From positions 1 through 29,820 of the IMG/VR virus record IMGVR_UViG_3300050821_004691: a DNA stretch of 29,820 nt; one strand, given 5' to 3'. The notes beneath the pieces are model-generated. The model was not told the DNA's origin and did not search any database. It worked only from the letters and a program-made list of their open reading frames with translations. The DNA is from a virus. Below are positions 19,873-28,437 of this stretch, one piece after another; position 1 is the first letter of the stretch; every line of letters starts with the position of its first letter. The translations under genes were made by a program, and so were the position numbers.

Positions 19873-22800
19873 ATGAATGATATAGCACTGACCAGTTGGA
19901 CTTCTTTTAAAGTATATCTCGCTGAGAAGAGCGGGCTAATCCAGTATGTTCAATTCCCTGCATACTACGAAATCTATTTCTTTGAAGCATCCTTCAGATA
20001 CGTCGTTTCCATCTACATGGATGGCGGTGCTGACCAAGTCGATTTCGAAACCAACTTCAAACCCTCAGCAAATGCTCCTGTCCCTCTACCCGTTACGATC
20101 ACAGGGGATCCCTTCTTCCTTTCCGAAAATATAGCGGAGTGGGGAGGCGTAGCTACGAGTCTAGGACAGAAGGTGTCTGCCTCTTCCGTACCTGTCACCA
20201 TCGCGTCAGATCAACCAGCATTCCAGGTGACGCAGAGCGGTCTCTGGAACATAAATAATATTTCGGGTACTATCAGCTTACCCGCAGGTGCTGCAACGTC
20301 CTCCAAGCAACCCTCGCTAGGGACTGCTGGATCACCTTCCACTGACGTTATTTCGGTCCAAGGAGTCCCGGGCGGAACTGCTATCAACGTTAACGGTTCC
20401 GGATTTACTCAGCCAGTTAGTGGAACAGTTACCGCTAATATCGGCACGACAGGTGGGTTAGCTCTCGATTCATCCGTTTCAGGGTTGTCATTAACGCAGT
20501 CATCCACAACATCATCGCAGCACGGCGTTCTAGATATGGGTGCAGTCACTACCTCTGCGCCGACGTACGTGTCAGGTCAAACTGATCCACTCTCCCTCAA
20601 CACATCCGGAGGTCTACGCGTAGATGGCTCTGGAGTTACTCAGCCAGTTAGCGGTACAGTTACCGCTAATGCGGGTACTGGTACGTTTACTGTTGGTCAA
20701 GCAACTGGAACAAATCTACACGTCGTTGTTGATTCAGGTACCGTCGCAGCGACGCAGACGGGTACGTGGAATATCAACAACATTACAGGAACGGTGTCTC
20801 TCCCTACGGGTGCCGCAACGCAAGCCTCTCAGACTACAGGCAACGCAAGTCTAGCTAGTATAGATAGTAAGTTGACAGACACGGGCGGCGGAGCACTCAA
20901 GGTTGATGGTAGCGCAGTTACTCAGCCAGTTAGCGGCACTATTACAGCTAACGCTGGAACTGGCAACTTTACAGTTGTACAACCGACTGGAACAAATCTA
21001 CACACCGTTGTAGATAACTTCCCAGCTACCCAGCCAGTTAGCGGTACAGTGACGGCTAATGCGGGTACGGGTACATTTACTGTTGGTCAATCAACTGCAG
21101 CTAATCTTAACGCAACCGTTGTCGGATCTGGTAACTTTACAGTCGTACAGCCGTCTGGAGCTAGTCTTCACGTAGACGTTGATAACTTCCCAGCTACCCA
21201 GCCAGTTAGCGGTACAGTGACGGCTAACCAAGGTACATCTCCTTGGGTAACATCTGATCTAGCAGACGGGTCAGTTGCTCCGGGTACTGCTGGTACAAAG
21301 TCGATGCTGGCGGGAGGAGTGTATAACACCGCCACGCCGACGCTCACAAACGGACAGCAGGTCGCGCTACAAACAGATGTTAATGGCAATCTAAAAACGA
21401 CGGCAGTATTATCTGGTTCGACTGTGACAGTCATACAGCCGACCGCTGCGCAATTAAATGCCACTGTTGTTGGATCTGGTAACTTCACAGTCGTACAGCC
21501 GACGGGATCTAATTTACATGTTGACGTTGACAACTTCCCAGCTACCCAGCCAGTTAGCGGTACAGTGACGGCTAACGCTGGCTCTGGTAACTTCCAAGTT
21601 GTTCAACCAACCGGAACTAATTTACATACGGTCGTCGATAGCGGTACCATCACGGTTACCCAAGCAACTGGAACTAATCTTCATACAGTTGTTGATTCAG
21701 GCGCAGTGACAGTCACTAACGTAAATCCCGCCAACTTGAATGCGCTCGTCGCGGGAGCGGTTACTTCCGCAGCGCCATTGTATGTAAATGGAACGGATGC
21801 ATCTCTGTCTCTCAATACTGCAGGTGGTTTGAGAGTAGATGGCTCTGGAGTTACTCAGCCAGTTAGTGGAACGGTTACCGCTAATGCGGGTACTGGTAAC
21901 TTTACTGTTGTACAAGCGACTGGTGCGAACTTACACGTTGATGTAGATAACTTTCCTGCTACGCAGCCAGTTAGCGGAACTGTCACAGCTAACCAAGGTA
22001 CATCTCCTTGGGTTGTCAGTGGTACAGTTACATCCAATATCGGCACTACTGGTGGTCTAGCGTTAGATACTACGGTAGCTGCGCTACAGGTAGCACAGGC
22101 GTCTACAACCGCAGGTGAGAAGGGCACCCTCACGATGGGCGCGGTCACTACGGCTGCTCCTACATACACGACAGGACAAACAGATCCGATATCCTTAACG
22201 ACTGCTGGCGCGCTCCGAGTAGACGGATCAGGTACAACTCAGCCAGTCAGCGGTACTGTTACGGCAAATGCCGGTACGGGAACCTTTACTGTAGGTCAGG
22301 CGACGGGTACCAACCTCCACGTTGTTGTTGATTCAGGTACGACGGTCGTTACTCAACCTACAGCGGCTAACTTGAACGCTACAGTCGTTGGATCTGGTAA
22401 CTTTACTGTTGTACAGCCTACTGGAACTAATCTTCACACGGTAGTTGACTCAGGAACAGTTACGGCTAATATCGGAACTACAAACGGACTAGCGCTAGAT
22501 GCAACCGTAGCGAAACTTACGCTAGCCCAGGCTTCTACTACAGCGGGTGAAACTGGTCCGTTAATTCAAGGCGCCGTTACAACGGCCGCTCCAGCTTACA
22601 CTACTGGCCAAACAGATCCTCTTTCGCTAACGACAGCGGGTAGCCTCCGTGTAGTGGATAACAGTACCGTCGCCCAAGCGTCTACTACATCAGGACAGAC
22701 TGGCGGACTGATTCAGGGTGCTGTTACAACTGCGGCACCATCATACACTACAGGTCAGACAGATCCATTATCGCTTACTACAGCAGGCAGCTTACGCGTA

Positions 22801-23382
22801 ACGGATACTAACGCCGTTGCGCAAGCTTCTACGACCGCCGGAGAGATAGGTCCACTTGTTCAAGGGGCTGTCACTACAGCTGATCCAGCTTATACCACTG
22901 CGCAAACGGATCCTTTATCTCTTACAACGACGGGACGTCTTCGCGTTGATGCAACAGGTAACGTCGCTTCATTGGCCGCAGACTCGGGCAATCCTGTTAA
23001 GGTAGGAGCTGTCTACAACACTACTCCTTCGGCACCTACTACGGGCCAAAGAGTTGATCTCCAGGCAAACCAATTTGGTGCATTATCTATATCCCAGCGT
23101 AACAAGTTTTTGAATATAGCAGGAAATGCGACTACTACGGTAAAGTCTGGCGCAGGGACGCTAAGTTGCGTCACCATCAATAACCCCGGATCCGGAGGAA
23201 CGTGCACGATATATGATAACACAGCAGGAAGCGGTACGATAATTATGACTCTCACGATATCTTCTGGAGGAGTCAACCCCGTCAGTACTGCTCTCTCAAA
23301 TCTAGGGTGTGAGTTTGCTACAGGATTAACCGTTGTCACTGCGGGAAGTGCTGCGAATAATTTCACGTTCTTCTACAGGTAA
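19873..23382 (+). CDS. Giant repetitive tail-fibre/adhesin protein (1169 aa)
   Basis: It starts directly after the previous stop. An N-terminal attachment-like domain (about 115 residues, with DQVDFETNFKPSANAPVPLP and SLGQKVSASSVPVTIASDQP) is followed by about 850 residues of Thr/Val/Gly-rich beta repeats. Nine copies contain TQPVSGT(V/I)TAN, and six of a second unit contain GAVT(T/S)-x-AP...QTDPLSL-x-T-x-G-x-LRV. A unique C-terminal domain (from about KFLNIAGNATTTVKSGAG) has paired Cys and probably forms the tip. The form suggests a trimeric beta-solenoid fibre. Confidence 0.88.
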   Translation: MNDIALTSWTSFKVYLAEKSGLIQYVQFPAYYEIYFFEASFRYVVSIYMDGGADQVDFETNFKPSANAPVPLPVTITGDPFFLSENIAEWGGVATSLGQKVSASSVPVTIASDQPAFQVTQSGLWNINNISGTISLPAGAATSSKQPSLGTAGSPSTDVISVQGVPGGTAINVNGSGFTQPVSGTVTANIGTTGGLALDSSVSGLSLTQSSTTSSQHGVLDMGAVTTSAPTYVSGQTDPLSLNTSGGLRVDGSGVTQPVSGTVTANAGTGTFTVGQATGTNLHVVVDSGTVAATQTGTWNINNITGTVSLPTGAATQASQTTGNASLASIDSKLTDTGGGALKVDGSAVTQPVSGTITANAGTGNFTVVQPTGTNLHTVVDNFPATQPVSGTVTANAGTGTFTVGQSTAANLNATVVGSGNFTVVQPSGASLHVDVDNFPATQPVSGTVTANQGTSPWVTSDLADGSVAPGTAGTKSMLAGGVYNTATPTLTNGQQVALQTDVNGNLKTTAVLSGSTVTVIQPTAAQLNATVVGSGNFTVVQPTGSNLHVDVDNFPATQPVSGTVTANAGSGNFQVVQPTGTNLHTVVDSGTITVTQATGTNLHTVVDSGAVTVTNVNPANLNALVAGAVTSAAPLYVNGTDASLSLNTAGGLRVDGSGVTQPVSGTVTANAGTGNFTVVQATGANLHVDVDNFPATQPVSGTVTANQGTSPWVVSGTVTSNIGTTGGLALDTTVAALQVAQASTTAGEKGTLTMGAVTTAAPTYTTGQTDPISLTTAGALRVDGSGTTQPVSGTVTANAGTGTFTVGQATGTNLHVVVDSGTTVVTQPTAANLNATVVGSGNFTVVQPTGTNLHTVVDSGTVTANIGTTNGLALDATVAKLTLAQASTTAGETGPLIQGAVTTAAPAYTTGQTDPLSLTTAGSLRVVDNSTVAQASTTSGQTGGLIQGAVTTAAPSYTTGQTDPLSLTTAGSLRVTDTNAVAQASTTAGEIGPLVQGAVTTADPAYTTAQTDPLSLTTTGRLRVDATGNVASLAADSGNPVKVGAVYNTTPSAPTTGQRVDLQANQFGALSISQRNKFLNIAGNATTTVKSGAGTLSCVTINNPGSGGTCTIYDNTAGSGTIIMTLTISSGGVNPVSTALSNLGCEFATGLTVVTAGSAANNFTFFYR
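20401..22955 (+). repeat. Coding tandem/interspersed repeats of the fibre gene
   Basis: Nucleotide repeats built around ACTCAGCCAGTTAGCGG(T/A)AC and around CAAACAGATCC(T/A). Copies of the first are often nearly identical while others differ at third positions, so both recent duplication/conversion and older drift are present. Reading frame is kept throughout. Confidence 0.8.
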
Positions 23383-23385
23383 ACT

Positions 23386-24156
23386 ATGAAATGTTTAAAC
23401 TGGTCAGATTTCAAGAACACGTGCATAACTATTAAGGGTTTAAGTATTCAGTTTGAAGATCTAGGGGTGCAGTACCGCGTTTATGGGCCCGACTCAAATA
23501 ACCTCACCTGGGAAATAACCTTAGATAAACTTCTAGACGATGGGACCGTAAATCCCGATGCGACTGATTTCGAAACTACAGTAAAACCTACTGCCAATGG
23601 TAAAATAGCTTTAGCGCAACTCGATACGGATGGTGCGATACTTAGTCGCGTCAAGGTGGCCCCCACAGGCTGGAACTTTAACTACCGCATGGTTGAACTT
23701 CAGCTCTCAACCGTAGGTGGGATAGTCAATAATGATCAAAATGGGAATCCTGTAGGAGATGCGACCATTACTATATACGACGTTAATGGCGCGGTTATTA
23801 CTGATCCGGCTCTCCAGGGTAATGCAGTTAAAACTGTTGTTGATCTTGAGCCTCCTTACAACATATGCGTAGCAGGCGGGACTCTTCGTATGGATAGCAT
23901 GCCCAGTAGCGATGTCATCCTCAATGTTATTGCTGTTCCCGATGTTCCTGTCAATATGGGTGGGTCAAAGAATTTTGTTCAAAATGTAAATCTGTCTTAT
24001 ATTGATGGACAAACAGGACTGGATGCTAACGGTCGCGCAGCCAAGATGCTCAACTATAGTCCTGTGTATCACACTAACAAATTTAGATTTCAATTCAACC
24101 ACGTTGCCGGATATCAACTTTGGGTCGCAATTCTAATGGAGATCTACAGGCAATAA
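23386..24156 (+). CDS. Fibre-associated structural protein (256 aa)
   Basis: ATG four bases after the fibre stop. The N-terminal 75 residues mirror the start of the giant fibre: both contain a W-S/T-x-F-K opening and a DFET-x-x-KP-x-AN stretch (here DATDFETTVKPTANGKIAL). The rest is beta-rich with a Gly-containing middle (GNPVGDATITIYDVNGAVIT). It probably attaches at an equivalent site, as a short fibre, adaptor or receptor-binding partner. Confidence 0.8.
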   Translation: MKCLNWSDFKNTCITIKGLSIQFEDLGVQYRVYGPDSNNLTWEITLDKLLDDGTVNPDATDFETTVKPTANGKIALAQLDTDGAILSRVKVAPTGWNFNYRMVELQLSTVGGIVNNDQNGNPVGDATITIYDVNGAVITDPALQGNAVKTVVDLEPPYNICVAGGTLRMDSMPSSDVILNVIAVPDVPVNMGGSKNFVQNVNLSYIDGQTGLDANGRAAKMLNYSPVYHTNKFRFQFNHVAGYQLWVAILMEIYRQ

Positions 24157-24158
24157 CT

Positions 24159-24671
24159 ATGAATGATTCAATCATCATCGGCTTTTCCCGTCCATCGAAG
24201 TTATGGCCATTGCCTTTATTTGCATGGGCCATCATGCTTTTTGACTGGAGCAACTTTTCGCACGCGTACATTCGTTTCAGTATGGATGCATACGATCGCG
24301 AAATGGTATTCCAGGCAAGTGGGCTACGTGTTAACTTTATGCCGTGGACAACGTTTCAGACAATGGAAGTTATCGTTCATGAATTTGAAATACCCGTATC
24401 AGCTGAAACGAAGCAAGCAGTTATTCAATATGCTCTCGATGAAGTGGGTACTCCTTATGCTCTTTTGGCGGCATTCGGTATAATACCTGTCAAGATCGCG
24501 GCTTTATTTGGAAAAAAGATTAAGAATCCCATAACGCAGAAGGGAGATTGGTGTTCTGAAGAAGCAGCCATCGTTTTAAAAGATTACGATCAGATACCCT
24601 TCACGGCAGATCAAGTCCGGTGTATGACTCCAACGGATGTGTATAATTATCTCGTGAAGGTATTAGGCTAA
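24159..24671 (+). CDS. Permuted papain-fold (NlpC/P60-like, YiiX-type) peptidase or amidase (170 aa)
   Basis: The start at 24159 is two bases after the previous stop. An N-terminal His in NFSHAYIRFS and a Cys near the C-terminus in KGDWCSEEAAIVL, with EVGTPYALLAAFG between, follow the order of the circularly permuted NlpC/P60 group (His first, Cys later). Such enzymes cut peptides or acyl groups in cell walls or lipids. Its place among fibre genes suggests a virion-borne wall or envelope enzyme, or self-processing of a neighbour; which is not known. Confidence 0.7.
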   Translation: MNDSIIIGFSRPSKLWPLPLFAWAIMLFDWSNFSHAYIRFSMDAYDREMVFQASGLRVNFMPWTTFQTMEVIVHEFEIPVSAETKQAVIQYALDEVGTPYALLAAFGIIPVKIAALFGKKIKNPITQKGDWCSEEAAIVLKDYDQIPFTADQVRCMTPTDVYNYLVKVLG

Positions 24672-24752
24672 TTCAATTTGTCACAAGGATCAATTAGGCA
24701 ACGGAGTCGTCTGTAGTTGATTGGTTCATAAAATAACGCGGAGGTCTCACTT
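24672..24752 (+). promoter_or_regulatory. Leader of the 24753 gene, shared ribosome binding block
   Basis: The end of this leader, AAATAACGCGGAGGTCTCAC, is nearly the same as the leader of the 25909 gene (AAATAACGGAGGTCT). A duplication covering both gene and leader is the simplest explanation. No confident promoter was found. Confidence 0.4.
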
Positions 24753-25814
24753 ATGTCATCTTATAATGGTCAATCGTTGTACAACGGTCTATTCGTTAAG
24801 GCATCATCGGTTCCTGACTTAAACGTAAATTGGTCAGAAGGTCTTTTCACTTCACCAAGTCCTAATGCAAATGGTCCTCTAACTTATGTCCAGAGAGGGT
24901 TAGCGGCTATGGGTAACCCTGGTTCTGGGTTTGAATATGTAGCTATTCTTCAGATCCAGGGAACCGATACAGGCGCAGTAAGTCTTCTTCCTATTCCGGC
25001 GGGACAGGGATCAGCTTTGTTAGCTGCTTCTGCCATCACTAACACCGGTGCTACGCAGATCTTCGGTGATGTTGATATGTCTCCTGCTGGAGCTATCACA
25101 CCCGGAGGTTGGACTGTTCACGGAACAATTCACAACGGAGATGCGCAAGCTGCAACGGTTAAGTCACAGGCGCAGGCGTCTTTCACTGCGAAGCAGTCCC
25201 TTGGGTTAGCTGGTACAGTAATTCCTTCAGTCCTTGATGGACAGACTCTCACTCCTGGAAATTATCGGTTCGCATCGACAGCGGCAACGTTAAACGGAGT
25301 TCTAACGCTTAATGGTGCGGGAACGTATATCATCTACACGGGCAGCACTCTTACCGTAGGAAATACTTCTTCGGCCACCGTGACTCTTTCGGGTGGCGCT
25401 TCTGCCGCTAACGTTTATTGGATCGTTGGATCTTCAGCTACCGTACAGGGTGCAGGAACAGTATTCAATGGAAGTATTACTGCTCAAGCTAGTATCTCGC
25501 AGTCTGGAGCAGCGGGTGGAGTCTATAACGGTTCATGGGCAGCTCTAACGGGTGCGATTACATTCGCATCTGCTACAACTGTTACATCTTCTGCACAGTC
25601 TGGAACTATTCCTCCTGCAGGAACGATCAGCATCAAGTACGGTACACCGGTTGCGGCGGGTTCGGGACTTGCGGTGTATCCATCGCCTGATCCAGATAAC
25701 TTCGTACTCGCAGAGTTGTTTTACCCTGCGGCTGCAATGCAATTCGGAACAACGACGATCACAAACGCAAACATTAGCAATGTTGTTTTAAGCGCAGAGT
25801 TCGGCGGACGTTAA
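24753..25814 (+). CDS. Virion-type protein with inserted DUF3494 ice-binding-like domain (353 aa)
   Basis: Strong GGAGG upstream. Residues 1-80 and 285-353 match the whole of the next gene (shared SEGLF near the start, KYGTPVAAGSGL, NANI-x-N-(V/L)VLSAEFGGR at the end). Between them lies a domain of about 200 residues with DUF3494 hallmarks: SAITNTGATQIFGDVDMSPA, HGTIHNGDA, LTPGNYRFAS, GTYIIYTGSTLT, ANVYWIVGSSATVQGAGTVF and GSITAQASI. That family folds as a beta-helix and binds ice in several microbes, or serves as an adhesin module. There is no signal peptide, as expected for a virion protein. Ice binding itself is not shown. Confidence 0.85.
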   Translation: MSSYNGQSLYNGLFVKASSVPDLNVNWSEGLFTSPSPNANGPLTYVQRGLAAMGNPGSGFEYVAILQIQGTDTGAVSLLPIPAGQGSALLAASAITNTGATQIFGDVDMSPAGAITPGGWTVHGTIHNGDAQAATVKSQAQASFTAKQSLGLAGTVIPSVLDGQTLTPGNYRFASTAATLNGVLTLNGAGTYIIYTGSTLTVGNTSSATVTLSGGASAANVYWIVGSSATVQGAGTVFNGSITAQASISQSGAAGGVYNGSWAALTGAITFASATTVTSSAQSGTIPPAGTISIKYGTPVAAGSGLAVYPSPDPDNFVLAELFYPAAAMQFGTTTITNANISNVVLSAEFGGR

Positions 25815-25832
25815 AAGTAGTTAAAGTAATGT

Positions 25833-25874
25833 CGACGGCGTAAAGATTTGCTAGGCAATCAGGCCAGGCCGTCG
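25833..25874 (+). terminator. Hairpin between the two paralogs
   Basis: CGACGGC (25833-25839) pairs with GCCGTCG (25868-25874), followed by TAAAATAAATG. No T-run; it may be a terminator or an RNA-stability element. Confidence 0.4.
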
Positions 25875-25908
25875 TAAAATAAATGAGTTAAATAACGGAG
25901 GTCTTATT

Positions 25909-26319
25909 ATGCTATATCACGGTCTATATGTTAGATCAACGTCGTCAGCGTCGTTACCTGCAGTTGCTCCGGATGACTTAAATGCAAACGTTTCAGAGGG
26001 CCTTTTCTCTGACCCGAACGCAATCGGAGCAGGTCCTATGGTTTATGTTCCGCCTACAGCTCTTCTTATGGCTGTAACAGGGGTAGGTCTTGAGAATGTC
26101 GCTATCGCTCAGATCAGCCTTACTGGGACACTAAGCCTTAAGTATGGTACGCCAGTAGCAGCAGGTTCTGGCTTATCCGCGTATCCCGCGCCGGATACTA
26201 ATAACTTCTTGCTAGCGGAATTGTTTACCCCTGCGGTGCCTCTTACTCACACGACCACAATGGTTACAAATGCTAACATCAACAACTTAGTACTTAGCGC
26301 AGAGTTCGGCGGACGCTAA
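25909..26319 (+). CDS. Decoration-like virion protein, paralog without insert (136 aa)
   Basis: ATG at 25909 after GGAGG. Small beta-rich product (LNANVSEGLFSDPNAIGAGP, LKYGTPVAAGSGLSAYPAPD, NANINNLVLSAEFGGR). It equals the flanks of the preceding gene joined together, with the DUF3494 segment absent between QISLTG and TLSLKYG. Abundant beta-rich proteins near the terminase/portal cluster are often capsid decoration or head-surface proteins; this is inference. Confidence 0.82.
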   Translation: MLYHGLYVRSTSSASLPAVAPDDLNANVSEGLFSDPNAIGAGPMVYVPPTALLMAVTGVGLENVAIAQISLTGTLSLKYGTPVAAGSGLSAYPAPDTNNFLLAELFTPAVPLTHTTTMVTNANINNLVLSAEFGGR

Positions 26320-26346
26320 TCCGTTAGATCACAATTCGACAGCGTG

Positions 26347-26378
26347 CCGGTGCGCTATATCACCGGTTTCGTTCTTTT
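26347..26378 (+). terminator. Terminator hairpin
   Basis: CCGGTG-cgctatat-CACCGG followed by TTTCGTTCTTTT, 27 bases after the decoration-like gene. It closes the late-structural unit. Confidence 0.65.
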
Positions 26379-26387
26379 GGGGGTTAC

Positions 26388-26546
26388 ATGGAAATTCAAC
26401 AGTACCATGCCGTAACCTTTACGATTGATGCTAACATCACGACGACACTCCAGAATTGGTTTACAGCTAATCCTGGAGCTATTGTTGTCTCCACGGATGT
26501 GTTATCATCTACTTCCTTACTCGTAATCTACTCAGGAAGAAAGTAA
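26388..26546 (+). CDS. Small beta-rich protein (52 aa)
   Basis: ATG at 26388 preceded by GGGGGTT. The product MEIQQYHAVTFTIDANITTT continues QNWFTANPGAIVVSTDVLSS and ends in two strands. It sits one base before the terminase GTG and could be co-translated with it. Not recognised. Confidence 0.7.
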   Translation: MEIQQYHAVTFTIDANITTTLQNWFTANPGAIVVSTDVLSSTSLLVIYSGRK

Positions 26547-26547
26547 A

Positions 26548-28143
26548 GTGGATAAGATTCAGCAAGAAGTTTGGCGCCAGCTACTTGCAAAGGCGACGGA
26601 ATTTACTCTGCAGGTGAACGATCCTGTTCGCTGGGCGAAAAATTTCTTGAACGTAGAGCTAGAGAGTAACCAAGAAGAGATCATCCGAGAGCTCTGCGAT
26701 CCTAGAGTTAATTACTTAGGTATTCTCGGTGCACGTGGTTCTGGAAAAACATTTGCTGTCTCTATCGGACTAGTTAAGATGTGCGAAGATAATCCTGGGC
26801 TCGACGTAGGAGTCTTCGGTCCTAGAGCTGATCAGGCTACTAGAATCATCGGTGAGACGAAGAAGATGTTGTATACTTCTCCGCTCAAGGATCAGATCGA
26901 TTGGGATCGTACGACGAACGATAAGATCATTTTCAAAAATGGGTCGAGTATGTTGGCTCTATCCGCTGCCGAAACGTCCTTACAGGAAGGTTGGCACTTC
27001 TCTGTCGTAGTCGTCGACGAAGCTCACCGCGTGTCTAATGCGTCTATGTCTGAACGTATTATTCCGATGCTAGGTTCTAAGAAGATTGCCAAACTGATTA
27101 AGATTGGTATTCCTCTCTTTAAGAATCACTTCTATGCAAGTTACTCCGACGATAAGTACATCTTTCTAGTACATGATTGGGCACATGCTCCTATTCTTCT
27201 AAAGCCGGGTTATAAAGAATTACAAGTTGAGGAGGAAAGCAAGGAGTGGGTCACTAGACAGTTTCCTTCTCTGGTACTTGATCGTATGCCGAAGGCGCTC
27301 AAGGCGTCGATGTTCCCCAAGAATCCGGAAATCCATTATGACGGTGATATGACCGAAATGGAATTTAATACACAATATGGAATGGTATGGATGGATGATA
27401 TCAATACCTTCCTGCGTGGTGAAGAGCCCGAGATACTTGTAGGTACCCACGAGCCTTTGATGATGGCACGTCCCGGGGAACACTACTTCTTCGGATTAGA
27501 TACAAGTTCAGGTACTTTAACTCCTGGCAAATACGATTTAGACTATACTGCTTTAACTATCTGGCGCAATAGTGGTATGGGTGTTAAAGAAAGAGTATGG
27601 TCACGTGAGTGGCAAAGTGTTGAGACACTTGCGATGGCGGAAGAGATCGCAGGAATTGTTCATCCCCAAACTGGATTATTCCCTTGCGACTTTGGTTGTG
27701 TCGACTATAGTAATGCAGGTATTACGTCCGTGGAAATGTTTAAACGGTTAAAGATTCCCGTGGCTGGTGTAATATTTGCAACGACTGACCCAACGTCACA
27801 TAAGAATTATAAGAACGCAATGGCGAATCAGTTTCAATTCGAATTGCAAGCCGGTCGTGTTAAGTACCCAAGGATGGAATTCATCGATAGGGACAAAATT
27901 ATGCGTAAACACTACCACCAGTGGTTAGCGCTCGAAAGAAATGTGAGCGTTGGTATTAATGATAAGATTGCAGCTCCTCCTGGGCTGCACGACGACGGCT
28001 GTATGGCAGATCTCCTAGCTGTATGGGCTATCGATAAAAACTCCACTTTCAAGAAAGTACATTCTACTTACCGTATTGGCGTTGCATCCACTAATACGAG
28101 CATTGTACAGAAGCGTCCAGGCGGGCAGAAACGCTTCCTATAA
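26548..28143 (+). CDS. terL: Terminase large subunit (531 aa)
   Basis: GTG start at 26548 after GGAAGAAAG. The ATPase half has Walker A GARGSGKT (about residues 61-68) and Walker B VVVVDEAHR (about 151-159). The nuclease half has the RNase H-like acidic sites FGLDTSSG, the CDFGCVDYSN loop and LHDDGCMADLLAVW. Length is normal for TerL. It translocates genome DNA into the prohead through the portal and cuts it; the portal is encoded two genes on. No small terminase gene was identified nearby. Confidence 0.95.
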   Translation: MDKIQQEVWRQLLAKATEFTLQVNDPVRWAKNFLNVELESNQEEIIRELCDPRVNYLGILGARGSGKTFAVSIGLVKMCEDNPGLDVGVFGPRADQATRIIGETKKMLYTSPLKDQIDWDRTTNDKIIFKNGSSMLALSAAETSLQEGWHFSVVVVDEAHRVSNASMSERIIPMLGSKKIAKLIKIGIPLFKNHFYASYSDDKYIFLVHDWAHAPILLKPGYKELQVEEESKEWVTRQFPSLVLDRMPKALKASMFPKNPEIHYDGDMTEMEFNTQYGMVWMDDINTFLRGEEPEILVGTHEPLMMARPGEHYFFGLDTSSGTLTPGKYDLDYTALTIWRNSGMGVKERVWSREWQSVETLAMAEEIAGIVHPQTGLFPCDFGCVDYSNAGITSVEMFKRLKIPVAGVIFATTDPTSHKNYKNAMANQFQFELQAGRVKYPRMEFIDRDKIMRKHYHQWLALERNVSVGINDKIAAPPGLHDDGCMADLLAVWAIDKNSTFKKVHSTYRIGVASTNTSIVQKRPGGQKRFL

Positions 28144-28146
28144 GAT

Positions 28147-28437
28147 ATGACAGATCCACTTGCTATTGTAACAGAAGGAAATGAACATCTCACACATTTA
28201 ATAGATGCTCTCTCAAGTATCTACGACCAATTGTATTCGCAGGACATAGATATCGATGGATTGGGTGAGGCTATCGATGGACTTATTTTTGCGAACGATA
28301 AACTTCAAGATACAAAGATTAAGCTAGAAGCACAAAGAAAAGATTTAAGAAGTGAAATAACTTTAAAATATGGAGACGACCAATGGGAAAGCGAAAGGCC
28401 ACAACGCCAAGGATTGCGAAGACCGGGTCTTACTTAA
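28147..28437 (+). CDS. Small acidic protein between TerL and portal (96 aa)
   Basis: ATG three bases after the TerL stop. Helical acidic N-terminal 75 residues (EHLTHLIDALSSIYDQLYSQ) end in a basic tail. It overlaps the portal start by 55 bases in another frame, so the last 18 residues are shared coding. Role unknown. Confidence 0.75.
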   Translation: MTDPLAIVTEGNEHLTHLIDALSSIYDQLYSQDIDIDGLGEAIDGLIFANDKLQDTKIKLEAQRKDLRSEITLKYGDDQWESERPQRQGLRRPGLT

